Below, one piece after another: positions 16,680-24,613 of a DNA stretch of 39,825 bases. The first letter of the stretch is position 1; every line of letters begins with the position of its first letter. Below the pieces are notes generated by a model. It was not told where the DNA came from. It searched no databases and saw only the letters and a list, made by a program, of their open reading frames with translations. The DNA comes from Chloroflexota bacterium (GTDB taxonomy: Bacteria; Chloroflexota; Anaerolineae; Promineifilales; Promineifilaceae), in assembly GCA_020629055.1 (NCBI GenBank), contig JAHDEB010000034.1, forward strand, positions 1 to 39,825, in the 5' to 3' direction. Made by a program: the position numbers and the translations under genes.

Positions 16680-18953
16680 TTGCTAGTTCCCCAAATTATC
16701 CAAATGTTTAAATTTATTTTAAAAAAAATATTCTCTACGCAGCGTCTAGAAGAAACGCAGCTTTTTATAGAAAAGGAACAAATCCTATTCATCTTGCTCG
16801 TTCCATTGTTTTTTTCTTCCCTAATATTAGGAACCATTGGGTTAATTAGAACATTGTCTCTTCGCGGGGGGGTTGGTGTCAGCTTTATTTCAGCCATCTT
16901 CTTTCTCTATCTTTTAATTGGCGTTAAAAAAGGCCGGTTGCGTTTGCCAAGTTACCTTATTCCCGCCTCAATTATTCTTTTTACAACATTTGCTGGCTTG
17001 GAAGATGGATATTTTGCGCCTCGCCATATCACTTCACTATTTTTAGGCCTCATAATCGCAAGTGTCTTGCTCAATGAGACGGCCATTATCAGTTTTGGGG
17101 TTCTTTCATTAATCCCTATCATGCTTGTGCCATATCTGGAATATCAAGGTTTTCTACCAACCCCTGATATTGACAGCCTGACCACACGACTTTCTATAAT
17201 CGTTTGCATCTGGCTTATCGTTATCTTCTTGCTTCGATTCGCCGTCAATAATATTCAGCAATCGGCCGAAAATGCCAAGAAAAATGCTGAAAAACTGGAG
17301 CTGCAAAATAAAGAATTATTACGATTTCATACTCAATTAGAAAAACGATCCAATGAATTATTTCGTCTAAATGAAGAACTGCAGGAAGAAATAAAGCAAA
17401 GAGAAGCTGTTAGTGAAGCCCTGCTACAAAGTCAAGAATTTAGCCAACATATCTTAAATGCAATCCCAGATTTAATTCTTCACATCAAAGACGACTTGCA
17501 CATTACTGATATTAAAATGCCTTCAGACAAATTTGAAATCCCGATTTTCGAACTTAATGAACATTGCAAAGGCGAAAATTTAGCCGAATTCTTTCCAGAG
17601 GCTATTCGGGAAAGCTGGGCTGATCAAATTCAACACGCCATCCAATCAAATGAAGAGCTATTTCTAGAATATGAAATTCAGACAAACGCTGATGACAAAA
17701 TAACCAATGAGGTCAGAGTGCTTCCCTCAAAAGAAAATGAAGCGATCATAATTCTTCGCGATAGTACCATTCAAAAGAGGAAAGAATTAGCCCATCAACG
17801 ATCTCAACGTTTGGAAAGCCTCGGCGTATTGGCAGGCGGGATCGCTCATGATTTCAACAATTTGCTAACAGGTATTCTGGGGCAGGCCTCAATCGCATTG
17901 GTCAAGCTGCAACGAGAGGTTGACCCCACCAATCATATCGAACGAATGGTGCTCGCAGCCCAAAGAGCTGCTGATTTAACCCGTCAACTACTGGCATATT
18001 CCGGTAAGGGTCAATTTTTAATTCAACAAATCAATATCAATCAATTTATCCGGGAAAGTATCTTTTTACTTGAAACGATTATTCCTAAAAATGTAAAGCT
18101 TGATGTGCAATACAGTAATTCTGAGTGTGCGATTGCTGGGGATAAAGGGCAGATTCAGCAGGTTATTTTAAATTTGTTATTAAATGCCAGTGATGCGCTC
18201 CATCAAAACGAGCCACCAACGCGTGATCCTGAGATAAATTTAAAAATAAAACAAGTTTCTATTGATGGGGATTTTGAAAATTCGTTCGTCAAAGAAAAGC
18301 CTCCAAAAGGGGAATATGTTGCGATTTCTATTGAGGATAATGGGCCAGGGATTTCAAGCGAGATTATCTCAAGAATCTTTGAACCCTATTTTTCAACAAA
18401 GGGGCTAGGGCGCGGGCTGGGTCTTTCTGCCATATTGGGAATTATCAAAGGTTTAAACGGAGGGATTGCCCTCGAAAGCAAAGAAGGGATTGGAACCTGC
18501 TTCACCTTGTATATTCCAAGCTCCCAGCCTGAATTAATTTCTACCGAGGAGACGAAGGAGCTTTTTTCAACAGACAAGAAGGGGCAAGTTCTTGTCATTG
18601 ATGACGAGCAGTCGGTTCAAGAGGTAGCTGCTGAAATATGCAGTTTACTTGGGTTTGATATTTTGACAGCTGACAATGGATTTGATGGTGTGAATTGCTT
18701 CAAGTTACATCAGGATTCAATCAGTTTTATTTTGTTAGACCTCCAAATGCCTAAGATGAATGGGATTGAAGCTTTAGAAAACATCCGTCAAATCAATAAA
18801 GATGTCAAGGTTATTCTTACCTCTGGGTATACGGAAGTTGAGTTTTATCAAGACAATGAAGATAAAAATTTATTGTTTATCCAAAAACCGTTTGCATTCG
18901 ACTCTTTGCAGAAAATATTGCAAAGTTTTTCCCTTATTCAAGCCATAGATTGA
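16680..18953 (+). CDS. hybrid sensor histidine kinase with C-terminal receiver
   Basis: A 757-aa hybrid kinase. Five or six N-terminal membrane helices (about 33-200) form the sensor. A coiled coil (about 200-255) and a PAS-like domain (about 258-365, SQEFSQHILNAIPDLILHIKD) follow. HisKA has the H-box GGIAHDFNNLLTGI with phospho-accepting H390; the DFNN form is typical of NtrB-like and hybrid kinases. HATPase_c shows the N-box NLLLNASDAL, DNGPGIS, and FEPYFSTKGLGRGLGLS. The receiver (about 638-755) has acidic pair DDE, phospho-acceptor D687 in LLDLQMPKMNG and a C-terminal conserved Lys in IQKPFAF. No partner regulator or phosphotransfer protein lies beside it. Start: TTG at 16680 or ATG at 16704; the ATG is equally plausible. 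The gene has only one CGGCCG, unlike its neighbours. Confidence 0.93.
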   Translation: MLVPQIIQMFKFILKKIFSTQRLEETQLFIEKEQILFILLVPLFFSSLILGTIGLIRTLSLRGGVGVSFISAIFFLYLLIGVKKGRLRLPSYLIPASIILFTTFAGLEDGYFAPRHITSLFLGLIIASVLLNETAIISFGVLSLIPIMLVPYLEYQGFLPTPDIDSLTTRLSIIVCIWLIVIFLLRFAVNNIQQSAENAKKNAEKLELQNKELLRFHTQLEKRSNELFRLNEELQEEIKQREAVSEALLQSQEFSQHILNAIPDLILHIKDDLHITDIKMPSDKFEIPIFELNEHCKGENLAEFFPEAIRESWADQIQHAIQSNEELFLEYEIQTNADDKITNEVRVLPSKENEAIIILRDSTIQKRKELAHQRSQRLESLGVLAGGIAHDFNNLLTGILGQASIALVKLQREVDPTNHIERMVLAAQRAADLTRQLLAYSGKGQFLIQQININQFIRESIFLLETIIPKNVKLDVQYSNSECAIAGDKGQIQQVILNLLLNASDALHQNEPPTRDPEINLKIKQVSIDGDFENSFVKEKPPKGEYVAISIEDNGPGISSEIISRIFEPYFSTKGLGRGLGLSAILGIIKGLNGGIALESKEGIGTCFTLYIPSSQPELISTEETKELFSTDKKGQVLVIDDEQSVQEVAAEICSLLGFDILTADNGFDGVNCFKLHQDSISFILLDLQMPKMNGIEALENIRQINKDVKVILTSGYTEVEFYQDNEDKNLLFIQKPFAFDSLQKILQSFSLIQAID

Positions 18954-18969
18954 ACATTTGAAGAACCGA

Positions 18970-19725
18970 CTATGGTGCTGACAGGATAGGTGCATGTTCT
19001 GAGGAGGGCTTCATAAACCGTATTTGATGGATACCTACTGCCGTGTAAGACAACCCTAAAAAGATACCAAGAGCATCTTCTAGAGGCGCGTATGGATTAA
19101 AGAATTTGAATATCACCACAAATAACGTCCAAAGCCCAATTCCGATGCAAAGCCAACCGATCCTTGGAATATTTCTAACGGCATAGAATAAGTAGCCAGT
19201 GCTAATCAACCAAATTCCTAGAATGATTTCTGAAAAGAGACGAATTTCTTTCGCCATGTCAGTTAGGATTCCACTGATAGTTAATATAAGAGTCTGATTG
19301 TCAACGCTGCCGGCCATATCGACATACGCTTGGGCGGTTAAAGGTGAGCTTGCATAGAAAAGGATGGAGCTTAGCATGGCTAGGGGAATCGCAACCATGC
19401 CAAAGAGAGGGCTCAATTTGACTAAAGCATGGGTTTGATCGTTATTGTTTGACCTAAAAAAGTTAGCCAGAGCGATTGGTACAGGCAGTAGGCAAAGCTG
19501 GGTAAAAAAATACAAGAGCCAAGATATTTGATACATACGAGGGTATTTAGATACCCATGGATGCAAGAGAGTGTGATCATCAAACATTTCTGTTGTGAAG
19601 CCAAATTGGGGCAACACGCCAAAAATGTAAATGGTAACTAGGATGTAAAATCCACCAGAGGCGATGGCAGACCAACCTCCGATTTTGAGCATAGATCGAT
19701 TTGTTGTAGATGCTAATGTGTTCAT
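18970..19725 (-). CDS. multi-TM membrane protein, DUF4386-like
   Basis: A 251-aa protein with about seven hydrophobic helices. The pattern (conserved WSAIASGGFYILVTIY near the start, then repeated pairs of helices with short loops) resembles DUF4386-type membrane proteins, whose function is unknown. There is no catalytic motif I can see. The start is set at 19725 because the Shine-Dalgarno AGGAAA lies five bases before that ATG; a longer frame to 19758 has none. A strong inverted repeat at 19763-19797 lies 38 bases upstream and is a likely operator. It converges on the hybrid kinase, 16 bp away. CGGCCG is absent from the gene. Confidence 0.7.
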   Translation of the reverse strand: MNTLASTTNRSMLKIGGWSAIASGGFYILVTIYIFGVLPQFGFTTEMFDDHTLLHPWVSKYPRMYQISWLLYFFTQLCLLPVPIALANFFRSNNNDQTHALVKLSPLFGMVAIPLAMLSSILFYASSPLTAQAYVDMAGSVDNQTLILTISGILTDMAKEIRLFSEIILGIWLISTGYLFYAVRNIPRIGWLCIGIGLWTLFVVIFKFFNPYAPLEDALGIFLGLSYTAVGIHQIRFMKPSSEHAPILSAP

Positions 19726-19762
19726 GTTTTTCCTCGTTACTTGCTGAAGGCTAGCCATCTAA

Positions 19763-19797
19763 TTGTTAGGCATCTATTGTTCACATATGCCTAACAA
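19763..19797. promoter_or_regulatory. perfect inverted repeat, candidate operator
   Basis: TTGTTAGGCAT (19763-19773) and ATGCCTAACAA (19787-19797) are perfect 11-bp arms around a 13-bp centre. It lies 38 bases upstream of the minus-strand gene starting at 19725, where a dimeric repressor would cover the promoter. There is no run of T at a useful place, so terminator function is less likely. Confidence 0.55.
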
Positions 19798-20180
19798 AAA
19801 GGTGAAGCATCCCATGGTGTACTAGCGATTAAGATATGTATGAATGAAAACGTTACCAATTGCATCTTATAGCGGCTATTTAAAACCGTTCTTAAAGTCT
19901 AGCTGACTGGCAAAATCGTCCAGATGGGTAAACTGACTAACCCAGCGTGATCCAAGTGAAATCTAGTATAAAAATAGATACTTCAATGAATGATTCATAC
20001 TACAAGATTGAGACACATCATCATTTGGTGTTGAATGATGCCAAGTCTCGTGTGTAGGCTGTGAAGAAATTAACTGCTTTTCCATGTGTGTGCTCGCCTT
20101 AAGCGAAGTTATCGTCTTTATTCTAGCTGGTAAGAATAAGTTGGCAAGATATTGCGTGACCTTGTAGGGGATAAGCGATT
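19798..20180. other. non-coding gap with one stem-loop
   Basis: No gene is seen. At 20010-20049 an outer stem GAGAC/GTCTC encloses a 4x4 internal loop and an inner 7-bp stem CATCATT/AATGATG with an 8-nt loop. This could be part of a small RNA or a chance structure. There is no CGGCCG in this stretch. Confidence 0.4.
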
Positions 20181-20852
20181 TTAGGTTGATGCAATAGGCT
20201 CTTGCTCGGGTTTATGCGCCCAAATGATGTAGAGGGGATCTTCATCGGCCGGGAATCCGGTTTCAACATTTTTAATACGCGCAGCCGCTTGCCCCCATTC
20301 GGCCGAATGTTGGAAATAGCTGACGACCAACTGCACATGTTGTGTGTCGTTGGTCGATTGCCAAACGGCCGTTGCTTTCGTAGGGAAACAGCGGTTCGAA
20401 AATGAGACGACAAACACCCCGCCCGGTTTGAGCACCCGAAAGACCTCCGCGAAAATTTCTAGCGGATGGGTTAGATATTGCACCGAAACAGCACAAACGA
20501 CCGCATCGAACTCGCCGTCTGCAAAAGGCAGTTGGGGCTTTTCATTAAGGTTGTAGACCCAGACATCCCCATCGGTTAAGGCTGGATTGTTGACCATTTC
20601 TTCGGCGTTCATGCCGAGCCCCACAACCCGTTTGGGGGTTAGAACATCTATCGGCAGATGGGAACGCCAGCTTGACATGAGATCAAGAATCGCACCATTT
20701 TTGGGCAAGGTGTCAGCGTGGCAAGCCACGAGGGTTTCGATGGCGGCCTCGTCAATGTGCACGACCAAGCGAGGCATGCTGTAGAAGTTTTCGTCGCTTG
20801 TTTCGTCGTCTCGCCGGAAATAGTCGGCCGGAAAAATGTCTGTTGATTTCAT
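20181..20852 (-). CDS. class I SAM-dependent methyltransferase
   Basis: A 223-aa soluble methyltransferase of the type-11 kind. Motif I is the unusual, glycine-poor ILDLMSSWRSHLP (about 55-67), a form seen in one uncharacterised methyltransferase subfamily. FADGEFDAVVCAVSVQYL (about 114-131) is the motif II/III region and LKPGGVFVVSFSNR (about 146-159) the post-motif strand. The acceptor substrate cannot be predicted. It is the third gene after fhaA and fhaB on the same strand, separated from fhaB by 126 bp containing a tandem 14-bp repeat. Cotranscription is possible but not shown. Confidence 0.85.
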   Translation of the reverse strand: MKSTDIFPADYFRRDDETSDENFYSMPRLVVHIDEAAIETLVACHADTLPKNGAILDLMSSWRSHLPIDVLTPKRVVGLGMNAEEMVNNPALTDGDVWVYNLNEKPQLPFADGEFDAVVCAVSVQYLTHPLEIFAEVFRVLKPGGVFVVSFSNRCFPTKATAVWQSTNDTQHVQLVVSYFQHSAEWGQAAARIKNVETGFPADEDPLYIIWAHKPEQEPIAST

Positions 20853-20873
20853 ATGTGTTTTGGTGCTTTAAAT

Positions 20874-20901
20874 GTGGCGAGATGTAAGTGGCGAGATGTA
20901 A
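20874..20901. repeat. tandem duplication of a 14-bp unit
   Basis: GTGGCGAGATGTAA occurs twice head to tail (20874-20887 and 20888-20901), between the methyltransferase and fhaB. It has the same unit length and copy number as the unrelated-sequence repeat at 24612-24639. Confidence 0.85.
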
Positions 20902-20978
20902 GAAGTGGGAACCGAAATTATTCGAAGAGCCAAATGTTTCCGCCACTTCTTTCATCCATACTACAATCTGCATCTTGA

Positions 20979-21407
20979 TTACATTTCCATGCGTAATTCA
21001 GTCGAGCCGATCGTGATGACGTCTCCGGCCGTAATGACCGTCGGCCGATTTAACTCAGCTCCATTGAGCAGCGTGCCGTTGCTGCTGTTCAAATCTTCTA
21101 ACCACCAGCGGGTCCCTTTGCGTGAGACTAAAGCATGTTCATTGGAGGCAAACGCGTCCGAGACGATGATGGTGTTGCTGGCCCCGCGCCCCAGGCCGGT
21201 CACCGGCCGCAATGGAATCCGAGTTCCAAGCTGCTCACTGTCTGATTCAGATGCGATCATGACAAGGGTGGCCCGCCCATCTTCAGGGTTGTTTAGCAGT
21301 GCGGCCGTCTGACGCATATCGCGCCACACCATCCAACCTAAAAGTCCAACGAAACTGAGCAGGGCTAAGGCACTGATGATGCGGAAAGAAAATAGCAAAA
21401 GTTCCAT
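20979..21407 (-). CDS. membrane-anchored FHA protein (FhaB-like)
   Basis: A 142-aa protein with one N-terminal membrane helix (about 7-27) and a C-terminal FHA domain (about 68-142: TGLGRGASNTIIVSD, SNEHALV, LEDLNSSNGTLLNG). FHA domains bind phosphothreonine. The layout matches FhaB (also FipA) of actinobacteria, which binds phosphorylated partners at sites of wall growth. It starts 16 bp after the fhaA stop, so the two are almost surely cotranscribed. In actinobacteria the same pair sits with pstP, rodA, pbpA and pknAB; none of those is adjacent here. Confidence 0.9.
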   Translation of the reverse strand: MELLLFSFRIISALALLSFVGLLGWMVWRDMRQTAALLNNPEDGRATLVMIASESDSEQLGTRIPLRPVTGLGRGASNTIIVSDAFASNEHALVSRKGTRWWLEDLNSSNGTLLNGAELNRPTVITAGDVITIGSTELRMEM

Positions 21408-21423
21408 AGTGTTGTGCTGTCAA

Positions 21424-22218
21424 TCAGCGTCTGCGCCAGCGGGTCTGTGTCTGTTCTTGGGTTTCGGGGCTTTCTTTTTCCTCTTCGTCGCTATCAGACC
21501 CTTCCCCATAAATAATTGAAACTTCAGCAAGTTGAATCACATCACCCGGTTGCAGCACACATTCATCAATCCGTTCCCCATTGACAAAAACGCCAGCGCG
21601 GCTGCCGAGGTCAAACAAATTAAAATGGTTAAACCGCCAGCGAATTTGGGCGTGTACACGGCTAATCGTTTGAGATTCAATAACAATTTCGTTGTCCGGC
21701 CGTCGGCCGATGTGCATCACCAATTCGTCTAGATTAACGTGCTGCTTGCCGTTAATGATTAACCAGCCTTCTCGCTGAGTGGCTACTTTTAGCATTTCAG
21801 TTTCAACCGCTTTGCGGCTGTTCATCCGCGTTTTACTATCTTGACGATCTGGGTCAATCTCTGACCGAATCATGACCCGCCCAAAGCGAATAATCGGGTC
21901 AGGTATTAATTCTACAAGTGGTGGAGAAGCCAAGCCGATGCCGACTTCTGTTGCGAGTTCGGGCAGCCAATCGCTCAGCCGTTTGGCCGTGTCTGGCTCG
22001 TGGTCAACAATGTGCTCGACATCATCAGGATGAAGATGAATTTCATAGTAGTTGGTATGTTTGGCCTTACCCGCATCGACTAACGTTTCGAAAGAACGGG
22101 CAAGATGGACGGCCAGATCACTGCCGTTGAGGCGGTCACCGGAAATGCGGTCGAAAAAACCTTCGATCAGCCTGCGTGCAGCTGATTCAACTTGTGAAAA
22201 TCGATCTTCGTTGCTCAT
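21424..22218 (-). CDS. DUF3662-FHA protein (FhaA-like)
   Basis: A 264-aa cytoplasmic protein. The N-terminal about 120 residues are the DUF3662/FhaA_N domain (RLIEGFFDRI, LAVHLARSFE, NYYEIHLHPDD), followed by a linker and an FHA domain (about 165-235: IGRRPDNEIVIES, SRVHAQI, DLGSRAGVFVNG). The tail is acidic then Arg-rich. In mycobacteria FhaA (Rv0020c) binds phosphorylated MviN and restrains wall synthesis; a similar kinase-read-out role is inferred here. The ATG has a Shine-Dalgarno AGGAG about eleven bases upstream. On the minus strand a perfect -35 TTGACA lies at 22300-22305 but its -10 is poor. Confidence 0.93.
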   Translation of the reverse strand: MSNEDRFSQVESAARRLIEGFFDRISGDRLNGSDLAVHLARSFETLVDAGKAKHTNYYEIHLHPDDVEHIVDHEPDTAKRLSDWLPELATEVGIGLASPPLVELIPDPIIRFGRVMIRSEIDPDRQDSKTRMNSRKAVETEMLKVATQREGWLIINGKQHVNLDELVMHIGRRPDNEIVIESQTISRVHAQIRWRFNHFNLFDLGSRAGVFVNGERIDECVLQPGDVIQLAEVSIIYGEGSDSDEEEKESPETQEQTQTRWRRR

Positions 22219-22590
22219 AAACTTTTATGCTCCTGTTGGGTCTGTAACCGCAATTGAGCCGGGTTCTGGGCCGGCCGTATTGCAGAGTTGCTAGTGTTTT
22301 GTCAATGGAATGTTGGAGTTGAACATTGCTAAAAACACTTTAGGCTTCGTCATTCAAAAACAGCTACCATTTAAGAGAAGTTTGACGAAGCACTGGGACA
22401 GGTTACGCAATTATAAACACAAGAGTTGAAAGTGGTAAAAACTGCTATACTCCCGCTTACCTGAGCAGAAATTAAACAAGTGTTATGTGGTCCGTCAAGA
22501 TGCTCACGGTGTTGATTTTTAGGCAGTACCGATCATCAACTTAAATTGACGAACAAATTTTTGAGATCCCCAAAATAAACTGGAGAAATT
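22219..22590. promoter_or_regulatory. divergent control region between fhaA and selD
   Basis: This 372-bp gap has no gene. It holds an extended -10 TGCTATACT (22443-22451) pointing to selD, giving a leader of about 133 nt, and a minus-strand TTGACA (22300-22305) pointing to fhaA. A 9-bp inverted repeat GCTTCGTCA (22344-22352) / TGACGAAGC (22383-22391) with a 30-nt loop lies between them. No tRNA-Sec is present. Confidence 0.5.
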
Positions 22591-23634
22591 ATGGCTACCG
22601 AGAATAAAAACATCCGATTAACCGAACTTGCTTCAAGCGCCGGTTGAGCCTCTAAACTGGCTCCGGGTGAGCTAGCCAAGGTATTACAACCGATTCGAGA
22701 GACATTTAGTCCGGCCGACTTTCCCCAGCTATTGGTGGGGTTAGAGGTTGCCGACGATGCGGGCGTCTATCAGCTGAATGATCAGCAGGCGATTATCAAC
22801 ACCACCGACTTTTTTCCCCCTGTGGTTGATGATCCCTATGACTTTGGGGCGATTGCGGCTGCCAATGCACTTTCAGACGTTTACGCGATGGGTGGCAAAG
22901 TGCTCTTTGCGATGAACTTAGTCGCTTTCCCTGATTTCTTAGACGTGGCGATTTTAAGTGAAATTTTGCGCGGCGGGGCTGAAAAAGTAGCCGAGGCCGG
23001 TGGGGTCATCATGGGTGGCCACAGCGTGGCTGACAATGAACCAAAATATGGCCTTGCCGTTACCGGCTTGATCGAGCCGGAAAAAGTGAAGCGGAAAGGT
23101 GGCGCAAAACCGGGAGATGTCTTGGTTTTGACCAAACCGTTGGGGGTTGGTGTGATTACAACCGCCCTAAAACGAAAAAAGACTGATCAAGCCGATGTTG
23201 ATGTGGCGGTTGAGTTTATGAAGATGCTCAATAAAGCGGGCGCAGAGGCGGCACAAGCGGCCGATGCTCATGCGATGACTGACATTACCGGTTTTGGCAT
23301 TTTGGGGCATAGCTACGAGATGGCGAAAGCGGGCAATGTGACCTTTCGTTTTAACTCGGCCGACCTGCCCCTGCATGCCGGAACTGTACGGTATGCTGAA
23401 ATGGGGACAATCCCTGGCGGTACCGGCCGGAATGCAAGCCACTTTGAGTCACATGTGACATTTGGCGCTGGTGTCAGCGAGTTGATGCAGAAGATTTTAT
23501 GGACGCCGGAAACGTCGGGCGGCCTGCTGGTTGCCATCCCGCCTGAAAAGGTGGAGGCGTTTAAAGCGGCAATGCCTGATGCGGCCGTTGTTGGCTCTGT
23601 AGAAGCTGGTGACGGCCGGATAATTGTGGATTAA
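22591..23634 (+). CDS. selD: selenide, water dikinase (SelD), selenocysteine-containing
   Basis: SelD makes selenophosphate from selenide and ATP, the selenium donor for Sec-tRNA and selenouridine. The frame runs from the ATG at 22591 (Shine-Dalgarno GGAGA six bases upstream) through an in-frame TGA at 22645-22647 to the TAA at 23634. With the TGA read as Sec the product has 347 aa, the normal SelD length. Residue 19 is exactly the catalytic Cys/Sec position: SSAG-U-ASKLAPGELAKVL, against the usual GGC(A/G)xK. Downstream are DDAGVY, TTDFFPPVVDDPYDFGAIAAANALSDVYAMGG (split over 69-100), GGHS, and ETSGGLLVAIP. A fitting bacterial SECIS hairpin follows the TGA. A frame opened only after the stop would lose the catalytic residue. 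A terminator lies just downstream. Confidence 0.95.
22645..22675 (+). promoter_or_regulatory. UGA(Sec) codon and bacterial SECIS hairpin of selD
   Basis: Nine bases after the UGA (22645-22647) the arm CTGGCT (22657-22662) pairs with AGCTAG (22670-22675) over a 7-nt loop CCGGGTG (22663-22669). That is a 6-bp stem with one G-U pair and a GGU in the apical loop about 20 nt from the UGA. Bacterial SECIS elements read by SelB have this distance and a G/U-bearing loop. Confidence 0.8.
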
Positions 23635-23636
23635 AT

Positions 23637-23678
23637 AAAAAGAGCAGACATGTTTTCAAAACTCGGCTGGTCTTTTTT
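23637..23678 (+). terminator. intrinsic terminator after selD
   Basis: AAAAAGA-G-CAG (23637-23647) pairs with CTG-G-TCTTTTT (23667-23677) with one G-G mismatch, ending in a run of T. It begins three bases after the selD stop. Confidence 0.65.
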
Positions 23679-23692
23679 CAATTAAGTTTCGA

Positions 23693-24613
23693 GTGTCAAA
23701 TAACCCTCAATTCAATTTCAGGCACAGCTTTTCCTTTAGTTGGTTACTTCTTTTATTTGTAGGCTGTGCGCCACAACCGGCCGACGTAGCGCCAGCATCG
23801 CCAACCGCTGTTGTCGTGTTAAAGGCGGCCGTAACCGCGACCCCGGTGCCTACGATACCCCCTCCGGCCGCACCGACGGCGGTACCCACAATCACACCGT
23901 CACCCACCCATACCCCCACACCGACCGCAACATTTACCCCGACCCCTTCCCCTACGCCAACGAAAACCGCTTGTGATTTACGCATCCCACAGCAAGACGA
24001 TTTGCTCGCGATTGTGAGCCAAGAATTTGGTGTGAGTCGATCTTATAAACCGACAAACCTTGTCCCGATCTCCCCTCACTTTAGCCGAGAGATTACCCTT
24101 GGGTATCCGACTCAGGTGCGCGAAGAGCTGCTTCAGCCGCTGATAGACATGGTCAACGCGATGCTCAATGCAGGGCTAGAGCCTTATATCATTTCAGGTT
24201 ATCGCAGCTATGCGACCCAAGAAGCGACCTATAACAAATGGCTTGCCATCGAACCGGATCGGGCTGACATTTTAAGCGCCAAACCGGGCCATAGCGAACA
24301 TCAATTGGGGACGACGGTTGATTTTGGATCTTATCGGCTGCACGATTATCTAGACGATACTTTTGACGAAAAACTACAGTTCCACACCTATTTTTATAAA
24401 ACGCCAGAAGGTGAATGGCTGGCCGCCAATGCCCATCTGTATGGTTTCACCCTCAGCTATCCACGCAGCGCCCAAGAGGTCACCGGTTTTTACTACGAGC
24501 CATGGCATTATCGGTATGTGGGTGTTGGGAACGCAACGGCGCTGCTAGAGGGGGGAACGTCATTAACCGAATACCTGCTAAATCAAGACCCTGAACCATG
24601 TTTCAACGATTAA
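23693..24613 (+). CDS. VanY-type D-Ala-D-Ala carboxypeptidase lipoprotein (M15B)
   Basis: A 306-aa secreted zinc peptidase that would trim the terminal D-Ala of peptidoglycan stems. The signal peptide ends in lipobox LFVGC with lipidated C25. A Thr/Pro-rich spacer (about 30-90) follows, then the peptidase domain: YIISGYRSY, zinc motif SEHQLGTTVD (H203, D210) and the third ligand H272 in EPWHYRY. These match the family pattern SxHxxGxAxD...WH, with Thr in place of the Ala. The start is a GTG at 23693 with little Shine-Dalgarno support. Its end overlaps the next gene by 16 bp. A lone vanY without vanRS/HAX points to wall maintenance rather than glycopeptide resistance. Confidence 0.9.
   Translation: MSNNPQFNFRHSFSFSWLLLLFVGCAPQPADVAPASPTAVVVLKAAVTATPVPTIPPPAAPTAVPTITPSPTHTPTPTATFTPTPSPTPTKTACDLRIPQQDDLLAIVSQEFGVSRSYKPTNLVPISPHFSREITLGYPTQVREELLQPLIDMVNAMLNAGLEPYIISGYRSYATQEATYNKWLAIEPDRADILSAKPGHSEHQLGTTVDFGSYRLHDYLDDTFDEKLQFHTYFYKTPEGEWLAANAHLYGFTLSYPRSAQEVTGFYYEPWHYRYVGVGNATALLEGGTSLTEYLLNQDPEPCFND

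Noticed and set aside
19763..19797. GTTAGGC...GCCTAAC resembling an integron attC site.
   Set aside because: The arms are in the opposite order to an attC site (RYYYAAC first, GTTRRRY last), the centre is only 13 bp, and no integrase or cassette array is present.
22645..22647. In-frame TGA near the start of selD read as a frameshift or pseudogene.
   Set aside because: It lies precisely at the catalytic Cys/Sec position, the frame is open on both sides, and a SECIS-like hairpin follows.
23693..24613. VanY homologue taken as a vancomycin-resistance gene.
   Set aside because: No vanR, vanS, vanH, vanA/B or vanX nearby; a solitary lipoprotein of this type fits wall maintenance.
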